Shown piece by piece: positions 1 to 8,911 of a stretch of DNA of 64,000 nt. Source of the stretch: Lentisphaerota bacterium (GTDB lineage: Bacteria > Verrucomicrobiota > Lentisphaeria > Victivallales > Victivallaceae); contig CP071032.1 in assembly GCA_017134815.1 (NCBI GenBank), forward strand, positions 1,732,001 through 1,796,000. Reading direction: 5' to 3'. The number at the start of each line of letters is the position of its first letter. Within the stretch, counting starts at the first letter, position 1. The translations under genes were made by a program, and so were the position numbers. The notes under the pieces were generated by a model, which saw nothing but the letters and a program-made list of their open reading frames with translations, did not search any database and was not told where the DNA came from.

Positions 1-824
1 CTGAAGGCTTTGGAGGTAGCCGGCAGCTTTGCCTGACCAAGCTGGCTGGTTACACGCTTGGCCAACGCGTCCAGAGAATTCAGGCTGTCCTCAACCCTGT
101 TGAATATCTGGCGCAAGCGTTTCTCTGTCAAAACTTTGGCGATTGACTCAGAGCTCTTTTCAAGATTACTGCTCATATTCTTAAGCTGCTCAATGGCCTT
201 TTTAAGCTTCGGATCAGACACTATTTTTTTCATCTCACCCAAAGTCGAACTCATTTGATTCGAAATATTTTCAAAGTCAATCTTAGAGATTCTTTCCAGT
301 GAAACATTAATCAGCTTCAGGATATCTGAGAAAACCCCCGGGGAGGACGGCACATAAAAAACATCCTTCCTTAGATAATCAGGACGTGGAATTGCTACCG
401 GTTCGCCAGGCTGGGCAAAATAATCAATTTCAACAAACTTCAACCCGGTGATTCCAGCATATTCCAGGCGGCACCGCAGCCCTTTGTCACGCTCCGAACG
501 GCAAAACTGGTAAAACTTCTGCAGGAGATTACCCTGAACTTTAGACTTGCCGGTAGTGAAAAAACTCAAGTCAATATCCATATCGACAAGAATGAGCTTT
601 TCGTCAACCAGAATCGAAATTTTCTTGACCGTTCCAACAGGTACACCTTTGTATTTTACGGAAGAGCCAATATTCAGTCCCTGAACAGATTCACGAAAGA
701 CGCTGACAAAACGTGCTTTTTTTGTAAACATATCCGAAAGACCGAATACGAAAAGGCAGGCAAGGAACAGCGCGATTCCAATGAGGACAAAAAGTCCCAG
801 CCTGAATTTATTTGCTTCAATCAT
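1..824 (-). CDS. mlaD: MlaD/MCE-family lipid transport protein (C-terminus beyond window)
   Basis: Partial gene running off the left edge; 274 codons are visible from an ATG at 824, preceded by a GGAGGC ribosome site. Residues about 8-29 form one hydrophobic segment (FRLGLFVLIGIALFLAC), followed by an MCE domain (about 38-120) with the typical GLNIGSSVKYKGVPVG strand. After that comes a helical, amphipathic region rich in Leu, Ser and Lys, as in long-tailed MCE proteins. MCE proteins are the periplasmic substrate-binding part of Mla-type ABC transporters, which move phospholipids between inner and outer membrane. It lies 34 bp downstream of the ATPase gene, in order permease-ATPase-MCE, so one operon is likely. 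The missing C-terminus prevents judging total length. Confidence 0.85.
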   Translation of the reverse strand, partial: MIEANKFRLGLFVLIGIALFLACLFVFGLSDMFTKKARFVSVFRESVQGLNIGSSVKYKGVPVGTVKKISILVDEKLILVDMDIDLSFFTTGKSKVQGNLLQKFYQFCRSERDKGLRCRLEYAGITGLKFVEIDYFAQPGEPVAIPRPDYLRKDVFYVPSSPGVFSDILKLINVSLERISKIDFENISNQMSSTLGEMKKIVSDPKLKKAIEQLKNMSSNLEKSSESIAKVLTEKRLRQIFNRVEDSLNSLDALAKRVTSQLGQAKLPATSKAF

Positions 825-858
825 ATTTGCCTCCAATAAAGTCTATTACGCAATTCAC

Positions 859-1626
859 TCACACCTGCTTTAAGTTGGAACGGTTCAGGAAATCCCGAAC
901 CCATTCGTTTTCAGAATTTTTCTTTAAATAATGCGGCTCGCCTTCAGCGATAATACTCTTAGTGCGCTTGTCCAGCATGATAACCCGGTCCGCAACGGTA
1001 AAGATGCTGTCCAGTTCATGTGTAACAATCACAATTGTTGTTCCCAAATCCTTGCGCAGCCGCAAAATCAAGCGGTCCAGTTCTGCCGAGGTAATCGGAT
1101 CAAGCCCGGCTGATGGTTCATCAAAAAACAGCAGCTTCGGATCAAGCGCCATTGCTCTTGCCAAACCGGCACGTTTCTTCATGCCGCCGCTGATTTCTGA
1201 CGGCATGTATTGTTCATAGCCCTGCAAGTCCACCAGGGCAAGTTTATCATAGGCCCGCTGTTTAATTTCATCTTTGGAAAGCGTAGTATACTCTTCAAGT
1301 GGCAGTGAAACATTTTCTTCAAGTGTCAGCGAGCCAAACAGAGCACCACCCTGATAAGTAACTCCAAACTGCCGCATTAATTCCCGCTTTTCATCCTCAT
1401 CAGACCGGACAATACTTTCACCGAAAATCTTGATATCCCCCCTGAACGGCTCATAAAGTCCAATCAAATGTTTGAGCAGGGTGCTCTTACCACAACCGGA
1501 GCCCCCGAGGATCACAAAAATCTCACCGGTATGAACACAGAAATTAAGTTCCTCCATAACGGTCGTCCGGTCATACCCTATGGTCAGATTCCTGACCTCA
1601 ACTATCGGTTTTTTATTGTTTTTCAT
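859..1626 (-). CDS. mlaF: ABC transporter ATP-binding protein, MlaF type
   Basis: 255-residue ATPase with Walker [15 protein letters not shown], signature ISGGMKKRAGLARAM, Walker B LLFFDEPSAGLD and a switch His in IVIVTHELDSI. The SGGMKKRAGLARA signature variant is characteristic of the MlaF/Ttg2A group that drives MCE transporters. The cytosolic enzyme would hydrolyse ATP to power lipid transfer through the MlaE permease encoded just upstream (50 bp gap) to the MCE protein encoded just downstream. No strong Shine-Dalgarno precedes the ATG at 1626, so translation may rely on the upstream gene. Length is normal for the family. Confidence 0.92.
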   Translation of the reverse strand: MKNNKKPIVEVRNLTIGYDRTTVMEELNFCVHTGEIFVILGGSGCGKSTLLKHLIGLYEPFRGDIKIFGESIVRSDEDEKRELMRQFGVTYQGGALFGSLTLEENVSLPLEEYTTLSKDEIKQRAYDKLALVDLQGYEQYMPSEISGGMKKRAGLARAMALDPKLLFFDEPSAGLDPITSAELDRLILRLRKDLGTTIVIVTHELDSIFTVADRVIMLDKRTKSIIAEGEPHYLKKNSENEWVRDFLNRSNLKQV

Positions 1627-1676
1627 AGGCTGTGTACTATATATTTACAAGTTTGCGATGTTTAAATATTTCCCTG

Positions 1677-2501
1677 TCAATATCCCAGAAAAGTATAGAG
1701 CATTGTTAAAACTGAGTCAGCTATCACAATCATAAAAATTGACGTAACCACAGAAGAGGTAGTAGAACGCCCCACCCCCTGAGCATCCGACTCTGACTGA
1801 AACCCGCGCAGACAACCTACAATTGCGATTAGAATCCCGAAGACAATACTCTTTATCAACCCTAGCGCCATTGTCGAAGGATGCAGGACAGCTATAGTTC
1901 TGGTATAATATGCCATTCCAGGCAATCCCAGCATGGTAATACCGACGATGAAACCGCCGAAAAGACCGCTGACGTCGCCAAAAACCGTCAAGACCGGCAT
2001 CGCTATAAGCATGGCCACCAGTTTAGGAATTACCAGAAATCGAGTCGGAGAAAAGCCCATTGTCTCAAGAGCGCTGATTTCCTCATTGACTTTCATGGTC
2101 CCGATTTCAGCAGCGAAGGCACTTCCGGCCCGTCCGGTCGCAATCATTGCCACCATCAGCGGCCCTAATTCTTTGAGGATGGAAAATCCGACCGCGTCAG
2201 CAACAAAAATTTCGCCACCGAATTTTCTAGCCTGCACAGCCGCCTGAAAAGCCAGAATAAGCCCCATCAGAAAACAGATCATAATTACAATAGGCAATGC
2301 CTGGCTGCCGCAAAGGTCCATGTAATAGCCGACATCACGCCAGCGCAGTTTCGAAGGATGCTTGATTACGTACCAGCTGGTTCTGGTAATATCTCCGACC
2401 AGCAGTGTCAAATCACGCATGTCCTTGCAAATCTTCTGCGCAGCTTTGCCAATTTTTTCAATGAAGTCGTTGAAAACATTTTCTTCGCTGAATATGCTCA
2501 T
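1677..2501 (-). CDS. mlaE: MlaE-family ABC transporter permease
   Basis: 274-residue integral membrane protein of the MlaE/YrbE family. An amphipathic N-terminus of about 60 residues is followed by the conserved core ELGPLMVAMIATGRAGSAFA (about residues 110-130), then EIGTMKVNEEISALETMG, the hallmark region where the permease couples to its ATPase. Later hydrophobic segments sit at about 160-185, 215-235 and 250-270. An AAAGG Shine-Dalgarno precedes the ATG at 2501. It is the first gene of the three-gene mla operon on this strand and would form the inner-membrane channel of the phospholipid transporter. Confidence 0.93.
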   Translation of the reverse strand: MSIFSEENVFNDFIEKIGKAAQKICKDMRDLTLLVGDITRTSWYVIKHPSKLRWRDVGYYMDLCGSQALPIVIMICFLMGLILAFQAAVQARKFGGEIFVADAVGFSILKELGPLMVAMIATGRAGSAFAAEIGTMKVNEEISALETMGFSPTRFLVIPKLVAMLIAMPVLTVFGDVSGLFGGFIVGITMLGLPGMAYYTRTIAVLHPSTMALGLIKSIVFGILIAIVGCLRGFQSESDAQGVGRSTTSSVVTSIFMIVIADSVLTMLYTFLGY

Positions 2502-2782
2502 TCACACGGCCTTTATTTATTGACGCAAAATTTCTTATATAAAACATGAATAGATTTAATAGTGTCGCAACAAAATTTATACCCGTTACTTCAAAAAACA
2601 AAAATTTTCCCGGGTTTTAAGCAAAAAAAGCCATGCCGTTAAAAAGCAGGGCTGGCTGAACTGGTTTTTTATACCTCTATATTAAATTCACAAATGCAGA
2701 TTATTCTGAGACAGCAAGGACAGCGTATCTCTTAATAATTTAAGATTATATTAAAAAATAGAGTTTTTTTATGTATTTCGGG

Positions 2783-2810
2783 TTGCATTTACCGGTAAGG
2801 ACGTTATTCT
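2783..2810 (+). promoter_or_regulatory. Probable sigma-70 type promoter of the tRNA-fMet pair
   Basis: TTGCAT (2783-2788), a 16-bp gap and TATTCT (2805-2810) lie 25 bp before the first tRNA-fMet gene. Spacing and position fit a housekeeping promoter. The rest of the 2502-2835 intergenic stretch is AT-rich and shows nothing else I can name. Confidence 0.5.
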
Positions 2811-2835
2811 ATAAGCTCTGTCACATGACACATGT

Positions 2836-2910
<75 letters not shown>

Positions 2911-2921
2911 ATTAAATATTC

Positions 2922-2948
2922 AGCCAGTCTTCAGACTGGCTTTTTTTT
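2922..2948 (+). terminator. Rho-independent terminator between the two tRNA-fMet genes
   Basis: AGCCAGTC-TTCA-GACTGGCT hairpin followed by a run of T. It would end transcripts of the first tRNA copy, implying partial read-through or a separate promoter for copy 2. Confidence 0.85.
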
Positions 2949-2973
2949 ACAGACATTGTGACATCGCCCATGT

Positions 2974-3048
<75 letters not shown>

Positions 3049-3062
3049 ATTTCCCGGCGTCG

Positions 3063-3599
3063 TCAACTTAGCGAAACACCCCCTCCACTACTGCTCAACA
3101 GGTCAGAGATCCGCTCAATGCCGGTTTTAATTCCTGATATCATATCTTCCTGCCTTATCAAGGCATTTACTGCTTTATCTATACTTTCCGGCGCAATTTC
3201 ATTTTGTCCCGCCTGCAGCGGAGAGGACTTTGCGGCTTCACGTTCTGTCAGCCAGGTTGCCGTATAGTTGCCGGTACCCCCGCGATAATAGAGCTGGTTA
3301 ACCGCAGCTGGATTTTCCACTCCGGACCAATATCCTGAATACTGCTTGCCTCTTACTGCCGTTGTCCTGAATTCATTAAGGATGCTGGAGTTACTGTCTA
3401 TTCCAATATTAGCCCTTCCTGAATGCGCTGCAATGGAGCCTGCTGACTTTATCCCGCACAATACTTCAAGCCCGCTTCTTGAAACGGGGGCGGTTTTATA
3501 CTCTGCTTCCTCTGCTCGACGCAGCAGTTTTCTAATTGATACGGCAAAATTTTTCAAGATATCCCCGGATAACTTTTCTAAAATACTTTTTTCAGCCAT
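3063..3599 (-). CDS. Phage-associated hypothetical protein (third gene of tail-like cassette A)
   Basis: 178-residue protein that I do not recognise. It has no signal peptide or membrane segment. The N-terminal third is amphipathic and charged (LEKLSGDILKNFAVSIRKLL). The middle is rich in aromatic, Gly and Asn residues (QYSGYWSGVENPAAVNQLYY), and the end is Ser/Gly-rich. An AAGGA ribosome site precedes the ATG at 3599, overlapping the stop region of the gene upstream (10-bp gap), so it is co-translated with two small phage-like genes. In tailed phages the tape measure follows the tail chaperones. This protein is far too short for one, so it is either another tail/virion protein or a stub. Its 3' end lies 15 bp from tRNA-fMet. 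Confidence 0.7.
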   Translation of the reverse strand: MAEKSILEKLSGDILKNFAVSIRKLLRRAEEAEYKTAPVSRSGLEVLCGIKSAGSIAAHSGRANIGIDSNSSILNEFRTTAVRGKQYSGYWSGVENPAAVNQLYYRGGTGNYTATWLTEREAAKSSPLQAGQNEIAPESIDKAVNALIRQEDMISGIKTGIERISDLLSSSGGGVSLS

Positions 3600-3610
3600 G
3601 CTGCTGTTCC

Positions 3611-4030
3611 TTATGTTTCAATAGTCTTTTTAAAATCATCGAGCTTTATAGTCTCGGTGATGCTGTTCTTATGCCGGTTCCCCATATATTCTGCTGCAAG
3701 TTCTTTATAGTATTGACTGTTTTGTTCAAATTTCTGCAAGGCCGCTGGATCAGTATGCCGTTTGAAAAAACTGCCTCGCCGCTGTTCAAGCCCTCTGGAA
3801 CTGTTGCCGATTGCCGCTCCTACGCCGGCCGCAATCGTATCAAGTGCAGTGTCGGCGGCTGCCCGGTCAGCCATTTTTATCAGGATGAAGAATGTCGAGG
3901 CAGGCTCCGCCAGCAAAGCTGACACAGTATAGCCGCCGAACACATGCATTATTTTAGCCGCCAGGAACTCATAATCAGGCGTTCTTACTACCGGCAGGGG
4001 CTTTTTTTTTATGCTGACCGTCGGAGCCAA
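3611..4030 (-). CDS. Phage-like protein, possible frameshift extension (gpT-like) of the upstream tail chaperone
   Basis: Open frame of 139 codons overlapping the preceding gene by 56 bp. It has no ATG near its 5' end. It could start at TTG 4030, which has an AGGA five bases upstream, or be reached by ribosomes shifting frame on the nine-A run (4002-4010, minus strand) inside the overlap. The frame is +1 (equivalently -2) relative to the upstream gene. An overlapping pair of small genes with a slippery run is the classical arrangement of phage tail assembly chaperones G and GT. The protein is Ala-rich (DRAAADTALDTIAAGVGAAIG) with a charged C-terminus. Family membership is inferred from layout, not from motifs. 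Confidence 0.6.
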   Translation of the reverse strand: MAPTVSIKKKPLPVVRTPDYEFLAAKIMHVFGGYTVSALLAEPASTFFILIKMADRAAADTALDTIAAGVGAAIGNSSRGLEQRRGSFFKRHTDPAALQKFEQNSQYYKELAAEYMGNRHKNSITETIKLDDFKKTIET

Positions 4031-4403
4031 TGAGTTCCTGGCGGGATGAACCGAACGCCATATGCAAAGCCAGGTCAGTAACCTGCCGGTAATTAAGTCG
4101 CCAAAGCTGATTTGCCGGTTGTTTCGGAAAATGCGGAGCCAGAACTTTTATTATCCGCTTTCTGGCGATATTTATAAATTCCAGAGAGGAGGCCTCTTCA
4201 CTCCCTTCAGTTTCCAGTTTCTCATTAACCAGATTAATCTGTTCATCAATGCGGCTGAACTCAAGTATTGATAGTTTCTCAACCTCATAGCTGATATCTT
4301 TCGAACAAACTACTTCCACCGTAGTCTCGGCCAGCTGGGGAAACATTTTCACGGCTGCAACTCCTTTTGGGCTGTTAATTATAGTCTTATCACTGAATTT
4401 CAA
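3975..4403 (-). CDS. Phage-like protein, possible tail assembly chaperone (gpG-like)
   Basis: 142-residue soluble, charged protein; first gene of minus-strand cassette A. It contains YEVEKLSILEFSRIDEQINL, a central helical segment and LNYRQVTDLALHMAFG near the C-terminus. It ends in a Lys/Ala-rich tail encoded across the nine-A run. Size, position ahead of an overlapping out-of-frame partner and the homopolymer run resemble tail chaperone genes of siphophages. No sequence motif proves this. The cassette is flanked by tRNA-fMet on one side and an unrelated divergent gene (4578) on the other. Confidence 0.55.
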   Translation of the reverse strand: MKFSDKTIINSPKGVAAVKMFPQLAETTVEVVCSKDISYEVEKLSILEFSRIDEQINLVNEKLETEGSEEASSLEFINIARKRIIKVLAPHFPKQPANQLWRLNYRQVTDLALHMAFGSSRQELIGSDGQHKKKAPAGSKNA

Positions 4404-4577
4404 TTACACGAGCAGCTCTCACCAGTAATTAATCTGCACTGCCTGTAACAATGAATAATTTGTCAACCGGAAAGATCACAAGCCCTTTGACGTATTGATT
4501 TTTTGAAGTAAGGGATGTAGATTTTATACAATCATTTTCAGCACTGTTTAAACCTGAAAAAGGCGGAGAGAAATATT

Positions 4578-6137
4578 ATGTTTACCCAGATTCTAGCCGT
4601 TTTCGCGGTGTCTGCCGGCGTATGCTTGAGTCAGGCAGTTCCAGTCGCACAAAAAAAATTGAATGCTGCCGAGGCTTCTGCACAATCCTATAAACTCATC
4701 AAAGATTACAAGTTTCCCGGTTTTAACGTAGCGCAATTCATTCTGCCGGAACTTTCACACTTTTCCTATATTCTGCATAGTGACGGCAAAGCTCTGCTTG
4801 TTGATCCCGGGCGTGACCTGTATGCTTACAAAAAATTTGTCCGCAAAAACAGACTTTCCGTGATCGGTGTTTATCTGACACATTCACATGCTGATTTCGT
4901 TGCAGGCCACACTCAGGCGGTTGCCGAATTTAATTGTCCAGTATATATAAACAATGCCTCAAAAGTTTCCTTTCCGCATCAACCAGTATATAATGACAGT
5001 GAAATCAATGTCGGTAAAGCTGTTCTGAAAATAGTGACAACTCCCGGCCATACTCCCGACGGAACCTGTGGTTATGTCTACGGGACACCTCAGCAGAAAA
5101 CCCCCGCCTGTATATTTACGGGCGATACACTGTTTGTCGGCGGCGTCGGGCGGCCTGACCTTTTCGGCAGCAAGGTGCCGGCATCCAGGCTGGCTGAAAT
5201 GCTGTATTTCAGCTTGCACAATAAATTAATGCAGGCCGGGGATAATGCCGTAATATTTCCAACTCACGGTGCCGGCTCCCTGTGCGGTTCAAAACTTGAC
5301 AATAAGCCGTTTTCAACCATCGGAGAACAGAAGAAGACCAACAAATATTTGAAAATCAATAAAATAAATAGCTTTATAGCAAAAGTTTTGCGAGACCTGC
5401 CAAAGGCACCACAATATTTTTCACATAATGCCGCTTTGAACAAGAAAGGCCCCAAAGTCGTAGACTGGACAAACCTGCCTAACAAGCATATTCTGCCTTT
5501 TGAATCGCTTGCGACCATGAAGTATTATGTAATAGATGTCCGTTCGCACGAAAAATTTGCCGCAGGGCATATTCCCGGCTCTATTCCGATCCCGGCTTCA
5601 AAAAAAATGGCGACCTGGGTGGGCCAGATTGTTCCGGTAAAGTTTCGTATGGTCCTGGTAGTTGACAATGCTGAACAGGCCAATGAGGCTGCCATGCGTT
5701 TGACCAGAATCGGCTACAAACCACAATACATCTTTTACCGCGAATGGGTAAAAGCCGGCAGAAAAATAAACACCACCCGCTTTGTAAATGTTGATCAGGC
5801 TGTCAAAGAACTTGAAGGCGAACGCCCCCCGCTTATTCTTGATGTCAGAACCCGCAAGGAATTTGATGCCGGGCATATCCCGCATTCCATACATATACCA
5901 CTGTCCAAGCTGGCGGACCGCGCAGTTTACCTTGATCCATTAAAACCGGCAATCAGTGTGTGCCGCAGCGGATACCGCGGCGGAATAGCAATGGGACTGC
6001 TCGCAAGATACGGCTTCAAAAAAATAGCCGCCCTGAAGGGAGGCTTTGCGGCCTGGAAAAGTGCCGGCAACCCTGTAGACGGCAAACCACAACAAACACA
6101 AGATATTGTGAATAAACAGCAAAGCGGCAATCCCTAA
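4578..6137 (+). CDS. Exported metallo-beta-lactamase fold hydrolase with two rhodanese domains
   Basis: 519 residues. A hydrophobic N-terminus (about 1-22) looks like a signal peptide. An MBL domain follows with the zinc motif THSHADFVAGH (101-111), TTPGHTPDG and FTGDTLFVGGVGRPDL. Two rhodanese-like domains come next. The first (about 315-385, DVRSHEKFAAGHIPGS) lacks a catalytic Cys. The second (about 400-495) has an active-site loop with Cys at about 462 (SVCRSGYRG). The MBL-rhodanese architecture matches persulfide dioxygenase/sulfurtransferase fusions handling glutathione persulfide or polysulfide sulfur; export would place it in the periplasm, which is unusual. An AGGCGGAGAG ribosome site precedes the ATG. 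It is monocistronic and divergent from cassette A. Confidence 0.85.
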   Translation: MFTQILAVFAVSAGVCLSQAVPVAQKKLNAAEASAQSYKLIKDYKFPGFNVAQFILPELSHFSYILHSDGKALLVDPGRDLYAYKKFVRKNRLSVIGVYLTHSHADFVAGHTQAVAEFNCPVYINNASKVSFPHQPVYNDSEINVGKAVLKIVTTPGHTPDGTCGYVYGTPQQKTPACIFTGDTLFVGGVGRPDLFGSKVPASRLAEMLYFSLHNKLMQAGDNAVIFPTHGAGSLCGSKLDNKPFSTIGEQKKTNKYLKINKINSFIAKVLRDLPKAPQYFSHNAALNKKGPKVVDWTNLPNKHILPFESLATMKYYVIDVRSHEKFAAGHIPGSIPIPASKKMATWVGQIVPVKFRMVLVVDNAEQANEAAMRLTRIGYKPQYIFYREWVKAGRKINTTRFVNVDQAVKELEGERPPLILDVRTRKEFDAGHIPHSIHIPLSKLADRAVYLDPLKPAISVCRSGYRGGIAMGLLARYGFKKIAALKGGFAAWKSAGNPVDGKPQQTQDIVNKQQSGNP

Positions 6138-6252
6138 CTGCTTTTTAACACAATTATCCGCTGCCGGGTTTGATTGCTAATAAGAATGTGTTATTGTAGC
6201 ACGACCATAAAAGAAATATTCTTATAAAACTGTACTCTAAGGAGAAGCTCAG

Positions 6253-7569
6253 ATGGCTGGAATTTTCAAAGCTTACGACATTCGCGGCATTTACCCGGAA
6301 CAGTTGAACGAAGAACTTGCTGAAAAAATAGGGCGTGCATATATTGAATTTACCGGTGCAAAGAAAGTTGTTATAGGACGCGATATGCGCCCTCACTCAA
6401 AACCTCTATTCGACGCCATGGCTAAAGGCATGACTGAGCAGGGAGCAGATGTTGTTGATCTCGGAATGTGTTCCACGCCGATGTCATATTTTGCCAACGG
6501 CACTCTGGGCGCTGACGGCAGCGTAATCATTACCGCCTCTCATAATTCAGCTGAGTGGAACGGCTTTAAAATGTGCAGAGCCCAGGCTGTACCGATCAGC
6601 GGCGCGACCGGGATAATGGACATAGAACGCATTGTTGAGAAAGAAGCCTGGACCCCGTCTGAAGTCACCGGCACGATTTCCCAGTATGATATTGCTCCAG
6701 AGTACAGTGAATTTCTGAAAAAACACGTCAAAGTTGACCGGAAACTTAAAGTTGTTGTTGACTATGCAAATGCCATGGGCTCATTTGAAAGTGCTGGCAT
6801 AGAGGAGTTTTTTGAGATCATACCAATGTATAAAGAGCTTGACGGCACCTTCCCGAACCATGAAGCCAATCCTTTGAAGCTTGATACTCTGGACTCAATC
6901 CGGGCAAAAGTTGTTGAAACAGGTGCCGATTTCGGGGCCGCTTTTGACGGCGATGCTGACCGCTGCGGTTTTATTGACAACAAAGGTGAAATAATTCCGA
7001 TGGACCTGTTCACAGCGCTGATTGCCCAGGATATACTTTCTGAAGGCCCGGCAACTATCCTTTATGATCTGCGCAGCAGCTGGGCAGTCAAGGAATGTAT
7101 TGAGGAAAATGGCGGCAAAGCCATCATGTCACGTGTCGGGCATGCCTTTATAAAAGCTCAAATGCGCGAATATGATGCGGTTTTTGCAGGTGAACTTTCA
7201 GGACATTACTATTTTAAGGAAAATTTTACCGCCGAATCACAGGGACTGGCTTTTATAAAATTTGCCAACCTGATTTGCAAAAGCGGAAAATCCGCCTGTG
7301 AACTGGTTGCCCCGTTGCGCAAATATTTCTCAAGTGGCGAAATAAATTCAAAAGTTGCCGACGTTGCTCCAATCCTTGACTACATCCGTAAAAGTTATGC
7401 TGACGGCAACCAGTTTGAGCTCGACGGAATCTCTGTCGAATACAGCGACTGGTGGTTTAATGTACGATCTTCCAACACCGAACCGCTGTTGCGACTGATC
7501 GTTGAGGCCAAAAATCAGAAACTCATGGAAGAAAAACGGGATGAACTGCTCAAGCTGATCCGCGGCTGA
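6253..7569 (+). CDS. Phosphomannomutase/phosphoglucomutase
   Basis: 438-residue alpha-D-phosphohexomutase. The catalytic phosphoserine loop TASHN is at 94-98, the metal loop DGDADR at 232-237, the sugar-binding loop GELSGHYY at about 316-323 and the phosphate-binding loop RSSNTEPLLR near the C-terminus. All four family motifs are intact and the length is normal for the AlgC/ManB bifunctional class. It interconverts mannose- or glucose-6-phosphate and the 1-phosphates, feeding nucleotide-sugar synthesis for LPS and exopolysaccharide. Start ATG 6253 has AAGGAGAAG upstream. It is monocistronic and closed by a strong terminator. Confidence 0.95.
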   Translation: MAGIFKAYDIRGIYPEQLNEELAEKIGRAYIEFTGAKKVVIGRDMRPHSKPLFDAMAKGMTEQGADVVDLGMCSTPMSYFANGTLGADGSVIITASHNSAEWNGFKMCRAQAVPISGATGIMDIERIVEKEAWTPSEVTGTISQYDIAPEYSEFLKKHVKVDRKLKVVVDYANAMGSFESAGIEEFFEIIPMYKELDGTFPNHEANPLKLDTLDSIRAKVVETGADFGAAFDGDADRCGFIDNKGEIIPMDLFTALIAQDILSEGPATILYDLRSSWAVKECIEENGGKAIMSRVGHAFIKAQMREYDAVFAGELSGHYYFKENFTAESQGLAFIKFANLICKSGKSACELVAPLRKYFSSGEINSKVADVAPILDYIRKSYADGNQFELDGISVEYSDWWFNVRSSNTEPLLRLIVEAKNQKLMEEKRDELLKLIRG

Positions 7570-7584
7570 ACCATGCGTTATCTC

Positions 7585-7616
7585 AAAAAGCCTCGCCTCT
7601 AAGCGAGGCTTTTTTT
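7585..7616 (+). terminator. Rho-independent terminator, probably bidirectional
   Basis: GCCTCGC-CTCTAA-GCGAGGC hairpin flanked by A5 and T7, between two convergent genes. It can serve both strands. Confidence 0.9.
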
Positions 7617-7634
7617 ATGCGCACTGAGGGAGTT

Positions 7635-8585
7635 TCAGATTACTTCCTGCCTGCGTCTGAAGCAGCGGTACCTCTGGAGCGGCAGAGCCGCGGCAATTAC
7701 AGAATCTACCAGAAGTTGAGTCATATGGAAAATGATACAGACAGCGAAAGCTTCTGCAATATTCCCGCCAAAAGTGCTAAGTACCCCAAGGGCTATCGGC
7801 ATTGTCTTCTGAGAAACAGTAAAAGCAAAAGCCGTAGTATCTCTGCGGTCAAAATTCAAACAGCGGGCCGCGGCCCAGGCCAGCAGCATCAGCAGCAGAT
7901 GAATGGCAGCTGAAGCTGTGATAAAGCTGGGAAGCCTCCAGAAAATATTAAACAGCAGCTCTCTGGACGAAGAAAAGGCAGCGAGCACAGTCAGCAGTAC
8001 ACAAATTAATGGTACATAGCTGATCAGGAAATGATCTTTTTTGATTAGTCGTTTTAATGAAATGCCGCAAAAAAACGGCAGTAAAACTATTAACAGCAGC
8101 TTATAAAGCAGTTTTGATCCGGAAATGCCGATATCCTCGGAACTGCCAAGGGCTATCGGCAGAACTATTGGTAAAGAAAAGATGCTCAGCAAGTTTAATG
8201 CTACCGTCATAAACAGTGAAGCCGCCGGGTTGCCTCCGGCTACTTCTGTAACAACTACACAGGAGGAAAGAGTCGGCGGCATTGCGGCCATGACAATGAA
8301 GCCAAGCGCATATAGCGAAGTATAGCCAAACAGATTTACTGCAGCAATTCCGGCCAGTGGGCCCGCAATTAAAAGAAAAAGCACCGCAGCAAACGACATC
8401 ATGAAAAAGCTTCTGCCTACTTTAAGGTTGCTGGCTCTGAACAACCAGCCGTTGCCCAGAAACATGAAGAAGGTATAAACTTCAATCATGTAGTGGTCTT
8501 TCATCCATATGCCCGGACCGGGCTGGCACAGCGCAAGCAGAATTACAAGTAAAAGCCCGACTGGAAGTATCAGCTTTTTAAACAT
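7635..8585 (-). CDS. SBF-like (bile acid:sodium symporter superfamily) membrane transporter
   Basis: 316-residue polytopic membrane protein with about nine to ten hydrophobic segments from residue 5 onward. It carries the SBF-like core AAMPPTLSSCVVVTEVAGGN (about 100-120), where the Pro/Thr-rich unwound helix resembles the YfeH/SBF_like branch, and ends with a short basic tail. The branch is related to Na+/solute symporters, but the substrate cannot be deduced. The gene is convergent with the phosphohexomutase and shares its terminator. ATG 8585 is preceded only by a weak ribosome site (AACAGGG). Confidence 0.82.
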   Translation of the reverse strand: MFKKLILPVGLLLVILLALCQPGPGIWMKDHYMIEVYTFFMFLGNGWLFRASNLKVGRSFFMMSFAAVLFLLIAGPLAGIAAVNLFGYTSLYALGFIVMAAMPPTLSSCVVVTEVAGGNPAASLFMTVALNLLSIFSLPIVLPIALGSSEDIGISGSKLLYKLLLIVLLPFFCGISLKRLIKKDHFLISYVPLICVLLTVLAAFSSSRELLFNIFWRLPSFITASAAIHLLLMLLAWAAARCLNFDRRDTTAFAFTVSQKTMPIALGVLSTFGGNIAEAFAVCIIFHMTQLLVDSVIAAALPLQRYRCFRRRQEVI

Positions 8586-8911
8586 ATAAACCCTGTTAAG
8601 CGGTCAAGCTTATTTTATTAACGTAAATTGAACCGTTTTGAGCCCAAAACAAAAATATGTCAGCACCATTATTTGTGATACATAGCATATTTATTAGAAA
8701 ACTCAAAGGTCAAATAATGCCTCCTATTTGCAGTTTTTCAAGCCATCTGCCATATTTATTGGCATAAAACATGGCGATCCTGCATAAATAAAACTTCAGC
8801 GACGGCACATTCAAATAAATCTACGCTGACATTTTGCTGTAGCGCGATAAAACTTCAAACTTAATTAGTTGAGATTGAATGTCAGCCTGTTAAATCAAAC
8901 TTGGCAAGTAA
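8586..8911. other. Intergenic stretch without a recognisable gene
   Basis: AT-rich DNA upstream of the SBF-like gene and downstream of the HD-domain gene. The 11-mer ATAAAACTTCA occurs twice (around 8795 and 8848). I see no terminator hairpin with a T run and no open frame of note. Confidence 0.5.

Noticed and set aside
1881-2247. Plus-strand frames within mlaE
   Set aside because: Shadows of the MlaE gene; basic, His-rich compositions without motifs.
4438-4466. TTGACA box upstream of cassette A on the minus strand
   Set aside because: No acceptable -10 hexamer at the required spacing, so no promoter is called.
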